A DNA stretch of 64,000 nucleotides, from positions 26,626-90,625 of the forward strand of contig DASQZT010000013.1 in NCBI GenBank assembly GCA_035638575.1, written 5' to 3'. Each line of letters opens with the position of its first letter. Position 1 is the stretch's first letter. The translations under genes were made by a program, and so were the position numbers. Of the stretch, positions 42,858-52,621 are shown piece by piece. The notes beneath the pieces were generated by a model. The model ran no database searches. It was not told where the DNA came from and was given only the letters and a program-made list of their open reading frames with translations. This DNA is from DASQZT01 sp035638575 (GTDB lineage Bacteria; Acidobacteriota; Terriglobia; Bryobacterales; Bryobacteraceae).

Positions 42858-45800
42858 TTACTCCGCGGGAACGGGCTCCAGACCGGGACTCGGTTCCCTG
42901 CGGTGCGAGAAGCGCCTGGCCAGCCGGTCGAAGAACAGGTAGATCACCGGCGTGGTGAACAGGGTCAGCATCTGGCTGATGATCAGGCCGCCGATCATGG
43001 TGATGCCGAGCGGCCGGCGCAACTCCGACCCCGTTCCAGTACCGAGAGCCAACGGCACTGCGCCGAGCAACGCCGCCATAGTGGTCATCAAGATGGGCCG
43101 GAAACGCAACAGACAGGCCTGGTAGATGGCGTCGATGGGCTGCCTGCCCTCGTGCCGCTCGAGATCCAGGGCAAAATCGATCATCATGACGCCGTTTTTA
43201 TTCACAATTCCGATGAGCAGGACAATGCCAATCAGAGAGATCACGCTGAAGTCGATGCCGCAGACTTTGAGGGCCAGCAGCGCGCCCACACCGGCCGAAG
43301 GAAGCGTGGACAGAATGGTGATGGGATGGATGTAGCTCTCGTAGAGCACGCCGAGGACGATGTATTCTGTCGCCAGCGCCGCCAGAATCAGCAACCATTC
43401 GTTGGAAAGGGACGACTGAAACGCCTGGGCCGTACCTTGAAACGCCGCTTGAATGCTGGCCGGCAATCCGATTTCATCCTTGACCTTATTCACGGCATTC
43501 ACGGCATCGCCCAGCGAAGCGGTGGGAGCCAGATTGAAGGACAGCGTGACCACCGGGAACTGTCCCTGATGATTCACGGTGATGGGGACAGCCAGGGATT
43601 CCACATGGGTAAAGGCGCTGAGCGGAACCTGGCCACCCGTGGGGAACACCGTGGAGGACGCGATAGCGCCACCCGATGAGGTGCTGGCCAGGGCCGTACT
43701 GGCGGCGTTAGCGGCCGAGGTGGCGGCGGAGCTCGAGTTGCCGGGCCCTTGTGAGATGGTCGAAGAGGAGGAGCCGCCCGCCACGAGGCCCGCGGCGGTG
43801 GTGGATCCCACGCTCGTGCGGATAAACAGATTGCGCAGGTCTTCCGGATTCTGGCGGAACGCGGGCTTCACTTCGAGCACGACATGGTACTGGTTGAGTT
43901 GCGTGAAGATGGTGGATACTTCCCGCTGGCCATAGGCGTCGTACAGGGTCTGGTCGATGGTGGCTGGTGTAATTCCCAACCGCGCGGCGGTGTCGCGGTC
44001 GAATACCAGCTTGGCGCGCAGACCCTGCACCTGCTGGTCGGTGGCCACGTCGCTCAACTCCGGCAGGGTTCCCAGCCGGGCCAGCATTTTCGGGGCATAG
44101 GTGTTCAACTCGTCCGCGCTGGGGTCTTCCAGGGTGTATTGGAACTGGGTGCGGCTGACGCGGTCCTCGACCGTCAGATCCTGCACCGGCTGCATGAACA
44201 AAGTGGAGCCGGCCACTTCCGCCAAATGCGGCTGAAGGCGGCGAATCACGTCGGTGACGCCGACTTTGCGCTCGGCCAGCGGTTTGAGATTGATCAGAAT
44301 GCGGCCGCTATTGAGCGTGGTGTTGGTTCCATCGATGCCGATGAAGGAGGACAGGTTCTGCACCGCCGGATCGGTCAAAATCACCTTGGTGAGCCGCTGC
44401 TGGAGCGCCGCCATCTCGGGAAACGACACAGTCTGCGCCGTCTCCGAAACGCCCTGGATGACGCCGGTATCCTGGATAGGGAAAAAGCCCTTGGGGATGG
44501 TGTAGAACTGGTAGCACGTGAGGGCGAGCGTGCCGGCCGCCACCAGCAGCGTGACGGTTTGCCAGCGCAACACAAACCGCAAAACCGTGCCGTAGAGCGC
44601 GATCACGGCCTCGAAGGCGTGTTCCGAGGCGCGGAAGAGGCGTCCCTGGGCGGCCTCGGGCGTGTGCTTGAGCAGCCTCGAGCACATCATGGGCGTAAGG
44701 GTAAGAGACACGACGGCGGAGACCAGAATGGTGACAGCCAAGGTGACGGCGAATTCGCGGAACAGCCGGCCGACGATGTCGCCCATGAACAGCAACGGAA
44801 TGAGGGTGGCGGTCAGCGACACCGTCAGAGAGATGATGGTGAAGCCGATTTGCTCGGCGCCGCGCAGCGCCGCGCGCATCGGCGGCTCTCCCTGTTCGAT
44901 GTAGCGCGCGATGTTCTCGATCATCACGATGGCGTCGTCCACCACGAAGCCGGTGGAGATGGTGAGCGCCATCAACGTGAGGTTGTTGAGGCTGTAGCCC
45001 AGCATGTACATCACCCCAAACGTGCCCACGAGCGAAAGCGGCACGGCCACGCTGGGAATTATGGTCGCCGCAACGTTGCGCAGGAACAGGAAGATCACCA
45101 TGACCACCAGCCCCACCGTCAGCATGAGCTCGAACTGGACATCCTCGACCGACGCGCGGATGGTGTTGGTCCGGTCGGTGAGGATGCTCACCTGAATCGA
45201 TTTCGGCAGCGTGGAAGTGAGTGTCGGCAGCAACTGTTTGATGCGATCGACCACCTGGATGATGTTGGCGCCCGGCTGCCGCTGGATGTTCATAATCACG
45301 GCGGGAACCTCGTTCATCCAGGCGGCTTGACGGACGTTCTCGACGTCGTCGATCACGTCGGAGACGTTGGTGAGTTTGACCGGGGCGCCGTTGCGGTAAG
45401 CCACGATGAGGGGCCGATAGTCGTCCGACGAGAGCAACTGGTCGTTGGCGCCGATCTGGAAGGCTTGGTGCAGGCCGTCGAAATTGCCCTTGGCCTGGTT
45501 TACATTGGCGGCGACGATGGCGCTGCGAAGGTCCTCCATGTTGAGGCCGTAGGAGGCCAGCACGGTGGGGTTGACCTGGATGCGGACGGCGGGCTTTTGT
45601 CCGCCGCTGATGCTGACCAGGCCGACGCCGGGCAACTGCGAGATTTTGGGGGCGAGGCGGGTATCGGCCAGATCCTCGACATGCGAGAGCTGTTCGGTCT
45701 TGGAAGTCAGGGCCAGCGTCAGAATCGGCGTGTCGGCCGGGTTGGTCTTGGCGTAGATCGGCGGGACCGGAAGGTCCGAGGGAAGAAACGTTCCGGAGGC

Positions 45801-46139
45801 ATTGATGGACTGCTGCACCTCCTGCTCGGCAACGTCGATGCTGAGGCTGAGATTGAATTGCAGGGTGATGACCGAGCTTCCATCGGAGCTGGTGGAGGTC
45901 ATCTGCTGCAGGCCCGGCACCTGGCCGAACTGCCGCTCGAGGGGAGCGGTGACCGAAGACGCCATCACATCCGGGCTGGCGCCGGGATAGAAGGTGATCA
46001 CCTGAATCGTCGGATAGTCCACCTCGGGCAATGCGGAAACCGGCAACTGCTTGTAGGCCACGCCGCCCGCCAGCAGGATGCCAACCATGAGGAGAGAAGT
46101 CGCAACCGGCCGGAGGATGAACGTCCGGGAGGGACTCAC
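42858..46139 (-). CDS. RND multidrug efflux permease, MdtB-like, with a Ser/Ala-rich insertion
   Basis: A 1093-residue permease, about 50 residues longer than its partner. TM4 GFVVDDAIVMIENIARYI has the Asp pair, and TM10 GIVNKNGVMMIDFAL has the Lys. The extra length is a low-complexity insertion of about 60 residues rich in Ser, Ala, Thr and Gly (after LFIRTSVGSTT, roughly 43640-43815), placed where most homologues have a short loop before GQVPL. The ATG overlaps the adaptor stop by four bases. Confidence 0.95.
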   Translation of the reverse strand: MSPSRTFILRPVATSLLMVGILLAGGVAYKQLPVSALPEVDYPTIQVITFYPGASPDVMASSVTAPLERQFGQVPGLQQMTSTSSDGSSVITLQFNLSLSIDVAEQEVQQSINASGTFLPSDLPVPPIYAKTNPADTPILTLALTSKTEQLSHVEDLADTRLAPKISQLPGVGLVSISGGQKPAVRIQVNPTVLASYGLNMEDLRSAIVAANVNQAKGNFDGLHQAFQIGANDQLLSSDDYRPLIVAYRNGAPVKLTNVSDVIDDVENVRQAAWMNEVPAVIMNIQRQPGANIIQVVDRIKQLLPTLTSTLPKSIQVSILTDRTNTIRASVEDVQFELMLTVGLVVMVIFLFLRNVAATIIPSVAVPLSLVGTFGVMYMLGYSLNNLTLMALTISTGFVVDDAIVMIENIARYIEQGEPPMRAALRGAEQIGFTIISLTVSLTATLIPLLFMGDIVGRLFREFAVTLAVTILVSAVVSLTLTPMMCSRLLKHTPEAAQGRLFRASEHAFEAVIALYGTVLRFVLRWQTVTLLVAAGTLALTCYQFYTIPKGFFPIQDTGVIQGVSETAQTVSFPEMAALQQRLTKVILTDPAVQNLSSFIGIDGTNTTLNSGRILINLKPLAERKVGVTDVIRRLQPHLAEVAGSTLFMQPVQDLTVEDRVSRTQFQYTLEDPSADELNTYAPKMLARLGTLPELSDVATDQQVQGLRAKLVFDRDTAARLGITPATIDQTLYDAYGQREVSTIFTQLNQYHVVLEVKPAFRQNPEDLRNLFIRTSVGSTTAAGLVAGGSSSSTISQGPGNSSSAATSAANAASTALASTSSGGAIASSTVFPTGGQVPLSAFTHVESLAVPITVNHQGQFPVVTLSFNLAPTASLGDAVNAVNKVKDEIGLPASIQAAFQGTAQAFQSSLSNEWLLILAALATEYIVLGVLYESYIHPITILSTLPSAGVGALLALKVCGIDFSVISLIGIVLLIGIVNKNGVMMIDFALDLERHEGRQPIDAIYQACLLRFRPILMTTMAALLGAVPLALGTGTGSELRRPLGITMIGGLIISQMLTLFTTPVIYLFFDRLARRFSHRREPSPGLEPVPAE

Positions 46140-47401
46140 CTGTTCTTCCCTCCGGATCGGCCGCCAGGCTGCTCGTCAGACATCTGAACCGTGACTGGGG
46201 TCCCTTCCTGCAGCTTGTCGACGCCGGTCATGACCAGGACGTCGCCGGGGGCCAATCCGCTGGTGATTTCAGTGCTGTCGCCTTCGGTGACCCCCTGGGT
46301 GATCTGCCGGACGCTCACGGTCCGGTCGTCCTTGACCGCGTAGACGTAGGTGGAACTGGTGGTTCGCTGAATGACGGCGCTGGCGACCAGCGTGACTCCG
46401 CGCTTTTCCTCCACCAGCAGGCGCACGTTGACGAACTGGTTGGGGAAGAGCTGATTGGCGCTGTTGTCGAAATCGGCACGCAGGCGGAGCGATCCAGTGG
46501 TTGGATCGATCTGGTTGTCCACCGTCACCAGCGTCCCGGTGCCGATTCTGGTGGTGTTGGTCCGGTCGTAGGCATCGGTCCTCAAGTGTTGGCCGGCGGC
46601 CAATTTACGGAGCACCACCGGAAGCTCATCCTCGGGGACGGTGAAGATGACGCTGATAGGCTGGATTTGCGTGATCACCACCAGGCCGTTGGTGTCGGTG
46701 GCATGCACGATATTCCCCGGATCCACCAGCCGCAGGCCGACCCTGCCGGTGATGGGGGCTTTGATGCTGCAGTACACCAGGTTCAGTTTGGCGCTATCAA
46801 TCTGTCCCTGGTCGCTCCTCACCACTCCTTCGGCCTGCGCCACGGCCGCCTTCTGGGTGGCCACCTGCTGTTCGGGAATGGCATTCTGCGCCAGGAGCTT
46901 GGTGTAGCGATCCAGATCGACGCGCGCGTTGTCGAGCGTGGCCTGGTCGCGGGCCAGTTGCCCCTCCGCCTGCTCCAACTGGACCTGATAGGGACGCGGG
47001 TCGATTTCCAGCAACAAGTCGCCTTCGTGCACCGAGTCGCCTTCCTTGTAGTGGACCGTCATCAGCTGCCCGTCCACGCGGCTCTTCACCGTGACCGTGT
47101 AAACGGGGATTACCGAGCCGAGGCCGGTGATGAAGACCCCGATGTCTCCCCTCCGGGCCTTGACCGCCACCACAGGGACGACGCCCGATCCACCCTTCTT
47201 GCCGCCCGGCGAGAGCGCACTGGTTGAGGCGGAGGGCGTCGAGCCGGCCCTCGGCCAGAGATACCAGGCGCCGGCGCCCAATAAGGCGAGAACAGGCAGC
47301 CACAGCCATCGCAGGCCCGAGCGCCGCCGTTTCGGTGACTTCGTCTCTGGGGACGCAGTCAGTGTACCCCGCTCCATCGCTGGGGAAGAGTGTTCTTTCA
47401 T
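46136..47401 (-). CDS. RND efflux periplasmic adaptor, MdtA-like
   Basis: About 421 residues. The chosen ATG at 47401 starts a 45-residue polar, basic N-terminus followed by one membrane anchor (LRWLWLPVLALLGAGAWYLW) rather than a lipobox. The barrel-sandwich halves are VTVKSRVDGQLMTVHYKEGD and SIKAPITGRVGLRLVDPGN, as in MdtA. An Arg/Gly-rich C-terminus follows. It is the first gene of the operon. An earlier in-frame ATG (47479) would add 26 residues; no strong ribosome site decides between them. Confidence 0.93.
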   Translation of the reverse strand: MKEHSSPAMERGTLTASPETKSPKRRRSGLRWLWLPVLALLGAGAWYLWPRAGSTPSASTSALSPGGKKGGSGVVPVVAVKARRGDIGVFITGLGSVIPVYTVTVKSRVDGQLMTVHYKEGDSVHEGDLLLEIDPRPYQVQLEQAEGQLARDQATLDNARVDLDRYTKLLAQNAIPEQQVATQKAAVAQAEGVVRSDQGQIDSAKLNLVYCSIKAPITGRVGLRLVDPGNIVHATDTNGLVVITQIQPISVIFTVPEDELPVVLRKLAAGQHLRTDAYDRTNTTRIGTGTLVTVDNQIDPTTGSLRLRADFDNSANQLFPNQFVNVRLLVEEKRGVTLVASAVIQRTTSSTYVYAVKDDRTVSVRQITQGVTEGDSTEITSGLAPGDVLVMTGVDKLQEGTPVTVQMSDEQPGGRSGGKNR

Positions 47402-48204
47402 GTCGCTACCCGCTGGATTCCTTGCATGTCTCGGATGTCCGCAAAGAGGATAGTCCATCCGAAAATCACGAATTCCCAAACTATTCTAATATGGGCCGGG
47501 TTCATAGCGCGATGGTTACACTCCTCTTCGGGCCATCCGAGGATAGCCCTTTTGGCTGATTCCGCGAGGAACGCATCGGTTCCTTCCAGGTCATGCCCAT
47601 CCTGAACTTGAACCTCCCCCCGAAGGCCTGGATCGCAGCTCCCGTCTACCAACCCCAGATTGGAATATTACCTTGCGGGCTGCCCTCCCTCAAAGCCAAT
47701 TGCAGCGCGGATTCGTGACAGTAGTCCCGAGCCTGTGCGCGCTCCACCCTCGCTCGGAGTAGCGATCAGCCCGTGCTGGAGCTGAGCTTGCTCCCTGAGG
47801 TGCTGGTTGCAACTCCCCCGATCGCGATCCACACTTTTTCGCCTCGGCACTCAAAACCCAGTATAGCAAGCCAACCGGAGTTTCCTCTCGGATTCTCCCC
47901 TAGGAGACCCTAAGAGAAAGGCCCCGAGGTTTCTCCTCACGAATGTGTGCGGCGCGCCGATTCGCGCGGCCATGGCCCTCTGCGCGCAACGCCTGTTTTC
48001 ACACTGTTCCAAAGCTGGGAGAGCATCGCATATAGCTCGAAAGGGCCATGCCACCACAACTCGCGACAAGCATCCCAGGCGCCAACGGCGGATCGGATGG
48101 GACGTGACGACACGCCGCGCGGTTCGTGACGATCCATGCAATCGCCCGGCTCCGCTCAGGCGGCGGAGCCGGTGGGCACGCCGGTTCTGTGGCAGAATGC
48201 AGTG
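47402..48204. other. gene-free region before the ABC exporter
   Basis: About 800 bases with no supported gene on either strand; open frames are short or are shadows of the exporter. It must contain the promoters for the leftward MdtABC-like operon and the rightward ABC pair. I see no convincing paired -35/-10, no terminator with a T run and no recognisable RNA. Base composition is more even than in the flanking genes, suggesting decayed or acquired DNA. Confidence 0.5.
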
Positions 48205-50004
48205 ATGCTCCAAGCACTGACCGGGCGCAAGGAATGGAGGTTCTTCGCCGTGCTGCCGAAGGCGGACCCCGGCCTGGCTGCCGCCTGGTGGACCGCCCTC
48301 CTGCTGAGGGGGATCCTGCCGGCGGCGTTTGCCATCGCGATGGGCGTGCTCGTCGGCGCCGTACAACGCGGCAATTCCCTCGCCGGTCCCCTCGCGCTGG
48401 CCGGCACGATTTTCGTGCTGCTTCAGGTGCTCAGCCCGATCCATCAGGCGGTCAGCGCCAATCTCGGTGACCGCACCGCCGCATGGCTCTACGACCGGCT
48501 CACCGAGGCCTGCGTGCGTCCGCCGGGAATGGGGCACCTCGAGGATCCGACGCTCACCGGCGACCTCACCGTGGCACGCGACTTCGACCTCGGGATGACC
48601 GGCCCGCCGCTGGCGATCTCCCTGGATTTCATCGCGAGCGGAATGGTCGAGATGATCGGCGGTGTCGCGTCCGCGGTGATTCTCGCCAGATACGCGTGGT
48701 GGGCGCCGATGGTGCTCGCCGGCGCGTGGCTGGCGACGCACTGGCTCCTGCGCGAGAGCGCGATCTGGCGCGACCGCAACACCGAGGAGGTGCGCGGCGC
48801 GCAGCGGGATGCCGACTACGCCTACCGGCTGGCGGTGGACCCGCCCGCCAGCAAGGAACTGCGCCTGTTCGGCCTCGCCGGCTGGACGATCGACCGTTTC
48901 ATCGCCAGACGCACCCGATTGCACCAGCTTCAGTACGCAGCCACACGCCTGCGCGAGCGTCCGGTCATCTGGAGCCTGCTCCTCGTCGTCTCCGCCAACG
49001 TCCTGGTGTTCTGGTTACTGGCGAGCGCCGCCGCCGGCGGCCGCATCAGTCTCGGGGAAGCGGTGGTCTATGTGCAGTGCGCCGTGGGCGTGTCGATGAT
49101 CGCGTTCGGCGGGTTCAGTTGGGCGCTCGACGGCGCGGCTGCCCCCGTCGCCGCGGTGCTGCGGCTCGAGCCGGCGATGCGTCCCGCTGGCGGGCTGCGC
49201 TCGGGCGATCGCCCAGCGGACGCGAGACCCGCGCGCGAGATTCGTCTCCGCGATGTCACGTTCGCTTACCCCGCAGGCGCGCCCGTCCTGGAGCATTTCG
49301 ATCTCACGATTCCGGCCGGCTCGTCGCTCGCCATCGTGGGACAGAACGGCGCCGGCAAGACGACCATCGCCAAGCTGCTGTGCCGGTTGTACGATCCGCA
49401 GTCGGGCGCGATCGAGATCGACGGCGCCGATATCCGCGAGTTCGATCTCGCGTCGTGGCGCCGGCGCGTCACGGCCGTATTCCAGGACTTCATCCGCCTG
49501 GAGCTGCCGCTGCGCGACAACGTGGCGCCGGCAGGTGCGCCGGACGATGTGGTGCGCGCCGCGCTCGAGTCGGCGGGAGCGGCGAACCTGGCCGCGCTGG
49601 ACACGGTGCTGGCCCGCGGGTACAGCGGCGGCACCGACCTGTCGGGCGGCCAATGGCAGCGCGTCGCGCTGGCCCGGGCGGTGGCAGCCGTCACGCTCGG
49701 CGCCGGCGTGGTGTTGCTCGACGAGCCGACCGCGCAACTCGACGTGCGCGGGGAGGCGGAGATCTTCGATCGCCTGCTGGCCGCGACGAGGCATTGCACG
49801 ACCATCCTGATCTCGCATCGCTTCTCCACGGTGCGGCATGCCGATCGCATCTGCGTGCTGGAGCACGGCCGGGTGATCGAGCTGGGCACGCACGACGAGC
49901 TGATGGCGCTGGGCGGGCGCTATCGGACGATGTTCGATTTGCAGGCGCAGCGCTTCAACGTCCCGGACGACGAGGAGGGCACGACTTATGACGTCCTCTC
50001 CTGA
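48205..50004 (+). CDS. ABC exporter half-transporter 1 (membrane plus ATPase)
   Basis: About 599 residues: an N-terminal type I exporter membrane domain with six helices, then an ATPase with Walker A GQNGAGKTTIAKLL, an intact signature LSGGQWQRVALARA, Walker B VVLLDEPTAQLD and the H-loop ISHRFSTV. It overlaps the second half-transporter by 17 bases, which indicates a heterodimeric exporter. The very high GC third positions and the WRFFAVLPKADPGL entry resemble actinobacterial exporters, so transfer is possible. An earlier ATG at 48136 is in frame. Substrate unknown. Confidence 0.9.
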   Translation: MLQALTGRKEWRFFAVLPKADPGLAAAWWTALLLRGILPAAFAIAMGVLVGAVQRGNSLAGPLALAGTIFVLLQVLSPIHQAVSANLGDRTAAWLYDRLTEACVRPPGMGHLEDPTLTGDLTVARDFDLGMTGPPLAISLDFIASGMVEMIGGVASAVILARYAWWAPMVLAGAWLATHWLLRESAIWRDRNTEEVRGAQRDADYAYRLAVDPPASKELRLFGLAGWTIDRFIARRTRLHQLQYAATRLRERPVIWSLLLVVSANVLVFWLLASAAAGGRISLGEAVVYVQCAVGVSMIAFGGFSWALDGAAAPVAAVLRLEPAMRPAGGLRSGDRPADARPAREIRLRDVTFAYPAGAPVLEHFDLTIPAGSSLAIVGQNGAGKTTIAKLLCRLYDPQSGAIEIDGADIREFDLASWRRRVTAVFQDFIRLELPLRDNVAPAGAPDDVVRAALESAGAANLAALDTVLARGYSGGTDLSGGQWQRVALARAVAAVTLGAGVVLLDEPTAQLDVRGEAEIFDRLLAATRHCTTILISHRFSTVRHADRICVLEHGRVIELGTHDELMALGGRYRTMFDLQAQRFNVPDDEEGTTYDVLS

Positions 50005-51799
50005 TCGGGCGATCGGGCCGCTGCCTCCGGCGCTATCGTCGATGTGGCGCCTGTGCAAGCTGGGGTATCGCCACGAGCCGCGCCTGATGGCCGCGGCGTT
50101 CGCGCTGTCGCAGGTCGCCGCACTGCCCGATGCGCTCCTCGCGTTGTGGCTGATGCTGCTCGGCAAAGGCGTCCTCGAGCACAGGCCCGGCATGGTCGAA
50201 GGCGCGGCGATCGGGCTGGGCGTGTCGGCCGCCGCGACGTGGTTTCTGCGCACGGTCAGCACGCGCGTGCAGCGCCGCTTCCGCGACAAGGTGACGATCG
50301 CGCTCGAGTCGCACGTCGCCCGGCTGCAGGCATCGGTCCCGACGGTCGCGCATCAGGAACGCCCGGAGTACCTCGATCGGCTGTCCATGCTGCGCAACCA
50401 GGTGTTCGTGCTCGACCACATGTACATGTCGCTGTTCTCCACTCTCGGGTGGGTCCTGCGGCTGGGCGTGACGATGGCGCTGCTGGCGTCGATTCACCCG
50501 GCGCTGATCCTGCTCGTGGTGTTCGCGGTCCCGACCGTGTTGACGTCGACGTGGCGGCCCGGGGTTGAAAGATCCGCGCAGGAGCGTGGGGCACAAAGCA
50601 ATCGGCTGGCGCGTCACCTGTTCACCATGGCCACGACCGCGCCGCCGGGGAAGGAAGTGCGGGTCACGGGCATCGGAGAGCGCCTCATTCGAGAGCGCCG
50701 GGCGGCGTGGGAGCGCTGGTACGGACCGGTGGCGGCCGCCCGATGGGGCTCGGCGTTGTGGCATGCGCTGGCGTGGGCGATATTCGGCCTGGCGTATGCC
50801 GGCGCGGTGGTGTTCGTGTCGTCCGGCCTCCGCGCGCCGGCCAACCAGGTGCTGCTGGTGCTCGCCGCGGGTGCGCGCCTGTCGGCGTATATCGGCGCCA
50901 CCGTCGGCGAGATTGGATTCCTGCGCGGATTCTGGATGGACGGCTCGCGGCGGCTTGCGTGGCTCGAAGACTACGCGGCCTCCGCCGCCCGGCCGGGCGA
51001 TCTGCCGGCTCCCGATGTGTTGCGCCGCGGCATCCGGCTCGACCACGTGTCGTTCGCCTACCCGGGCACGTCACGCGTGGTGCTGGACGATGTGTCGGTG
51101 ACCCTGCCCGCAGGCGCGGTGGTGGCGATCGTCGGCGAGAACGGCGCCGGCAAGACGACGCTGGTCAAGCTGCTGGCGAAGATGTACGAGCCGTCCTCCG
51201 GTTCGATCCTGGTGGATGACACGCCGCTCGAGCGCGTGCCGGCCGGCGAATGGCGGGCGCGGCTGGCGGGCGCGTTCCAGGATTTTTTCCGCTTCGAATT
51301 CCGCGCGGGTCACACGGTCGGTTTGGGCGACGTCCCCCGGCTGGACGACGAAATCGCGGTGGCAGCGGCGGTGGATCGCGCCGGCGCCGGCGACGTCGTC
51401 GCCCGCCTGGCGTCAGGCCTCGACACGCAGCTCGGTCCGACGTGGCCGGGCGGAGTCGAGCTATCGTTCGGCCAATGGCAGAAGCTCGCGCTGGCGCGCG
51501 GCTTCATGCGCGACGAGCCGCTGCTGCTGGTCCTCGACGAGCCGACCGCCGCGCTGGACGCGGAGACGGAGCACGCGCTGTTCGAGCACTACGCCGCGGC
51601 GGCGCGCGGCACCGGCGAAAGCGGGAGCGGCCGCATCACGATCCTCGTCTCCCACCGTTTCTCGACGGTCCGCATGGCCGATATCATCGTGGTGCTCGAC
51701 GGGGCCCGGCTGGTGGAGGTCGGCACGCACGATGAGCTGATGGCCAAGAACGGTCAGTACTCGGAGCTGTACCGCATCCAGGCCGCCGCGTACCGCTGA
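49988..51799 (+). CDS. ABC exporter half-transporter 2 (membrane plus ATPase)
   Basis: A 603-residue partner of the gene before it. Walker A is GENGAGKTTLVKLL, Walker B LLLVLDEPTAALD and the H-loop VSHRFSTV, all normal, but the signature is LSFGQWQK rather than LSGGQ, so one of the two composite ATP sites contains a variant signature. This asymmetry is typical of heterodimeric exporters. There is no adjacent regulator or biosynthetic gene to suggest the substrate. Confidence 0.9.
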   Translation: MTSSPDRAIGPLPPALSSMWRLCKLGYRHEPRLMAAAFALSQVAALPDALLALWLMLLGKGVLEHRPGMVEGAAIGLGVSAAATWFLRTVSTRVQRRFRDKVTIALESHVARLQASVPTVAHQERPEYLDRLSMLRNQVFVLDHMYMSLFSTLGWVLRLGVTMALLASIHPALILLVVFAVPTVLTSTWRPGVERSAQERGAQSNRLARHLFTMATTAPPGKEVRVTGIGERLIRERRAAWERWYGPVAAARWGSALWHALAWAIFGLAYAGAVVFVSSGLRAPANQVLLVLAAGARLSAYIGATVGEIGFLRGFWMDGSRRLAWLEDYAASAARPGDLPAPDVLRRGIRLDHVSFAYPGTSRVVLDDVSVTLPAGAVVAIVGENGAGKTTLVKLLAKMYEPSSGSILVDDTPLERVPAGEWRARLAGAFQDFFRFEFRAGHTVGLGDVPRLDDEIAVAAAVDRAGAGDVVARLASGLDTQLGPTWPGGVELSFGQWQKLALARGFMRDEPLLLVLDEPTAALDAETEHALFEHYAAAARGTGESGSGRITILVSHRFSTVRMADIIVVLDGARLVEVGTHDELMAKNGQYSELYRIQAAAYR

Positions 51800-52047
51800 C
51801 CACTGGGTTGTTGGCTGTGGGTCGTCTGAAGACTCTCCGCCATCATGGCGGTGCCGGGAATTTCAGCGGCACGCGCGGACCGGACCTATCTGAACGGCAG
51901 TAGCGCGACGGGAGAGCGAACAGCGACGGTAAGTGCGATGACCAAATCCTGGCAGCCGATGTCACCTACGCGGCTCCCTGTGCACTGGGACTGTGCATCT
52001 TCATACATTCAATCGCGCGACGGGCGCGAAGTTTTCTTCATCGGACC
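51800..52047. other. gene-free stretch after the ABC exporter
   Basis: No supported gene. A short palindrome CCGCC-ATCAT-GGCGG (51837-51851) lies 38 bases after the exporter stop but has no T run. The stretch separates the exporter from the promoter of the synthase operon. Confidence 0.5.
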
Positions 52048-52075
52048 TTGACATCCGATATTAATTAGCTATATT
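52048..52075 (+). promoter_or_regulatory. strong sigma-70-type promoter of the ETF/synthase operon
   Basis: A perfect -35 TTGACA (52048-52053), a 16-base AT-rich spacer and a -10 TATATT (52070-52075, one mismatch from consensus). It lies in a short AT-rich island in otherwise GC-rich DNA. Transcription from about 52082 would give a leader of nearly 180 bases before the ATG at 52260, with several small hairpins (for example GAAC-CGGC-GTTC near 52150) but no riboswitch I recognise. Confidence 0.7.
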
Positions 52076-52259
52076 AAAGATCTGTAACTCTGAATATATT
52101 CGTCTCCACTCGAAAGAGCGGAGCGAACACACCGGCGGAAAGTCGTTCTGAACCGGCGTTCAGGGCGGCCGGCGCTGCCTCGGCTTTTGATCGCCGGTGA
52201 GGTACGTCAAATCAGGACTTGAGCGTGCGTCCGCACGCGCACACGAGGAGCGGTGGCAT

Positions 52260-52556
52260 ATGTTGGCGCAAAATATCGAACAGCCTTTCGACTCCATCGA
52301 GGGCGCCCAGGAGTATATGAACATCCTGGCCACCACGCTTTTGGACGTGATGAACGACCTGAAGCGCGACCATGACGTGGCTCTGCGCGATGGCGAACTG
52401 CGCCGCGCGCAGGCGATCGACCTGGCGATGTTCAAGCTGAAAACGTTGGTCTGTTACGTGTACAAGAGCCGGCGGACCCTGAATGACCTGCGCATTCTCC
52501 GGCGGCTGATTCTCAACGAACGCCTGTCCGTGGAGAGTGTCATCGCCACGATGTAA
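52260..52556 (+). CDS. small helical protein leading the synthase operon, function unknown
   Basis: A 98-residue product. The ATG at 52260 is preferred because GAGGAG (52245-52250) lies nine bases upstream; a longer frame from 52197 lacks this. The sequence is nearly all helix, with an acidic/amphipathic start (IEQPFDSIEGAQEYMNILAT) and a basic end (KSRRTLNDLRILRRLILNER). There is no signal peptide, membrane helix or Cys motif. I recognise no family. It is the first gene after the promoter, 65 bases from the iron-sulfur oxidoreductase. Confidence 0.75.
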   Translation: MLAQNIEQPFDSIEGAQEYMNILATTLLDVMNDLKRDHDVALRDGELRRAQAIDLAMFKLKTLVCYVYKSRRTLNDLRILRRLILNERLSVESVIATM

Positions 52557-52621
52557 TCGCCGGGCGATCGCCGGGAAGCCCTTCCCGGCAACCATTTTTA
52601 TAAGCGGGAGATATCCGCGCC

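Noticed and set aside
43884..46187. A 767-residue + strand frame opposite the MdtB-like permease
   Set aside because: It is the exact antisense of a well-conserved RND gene, rich in His, Gly, Arg and Gln as antisense shadows in GC-rich DNA are.
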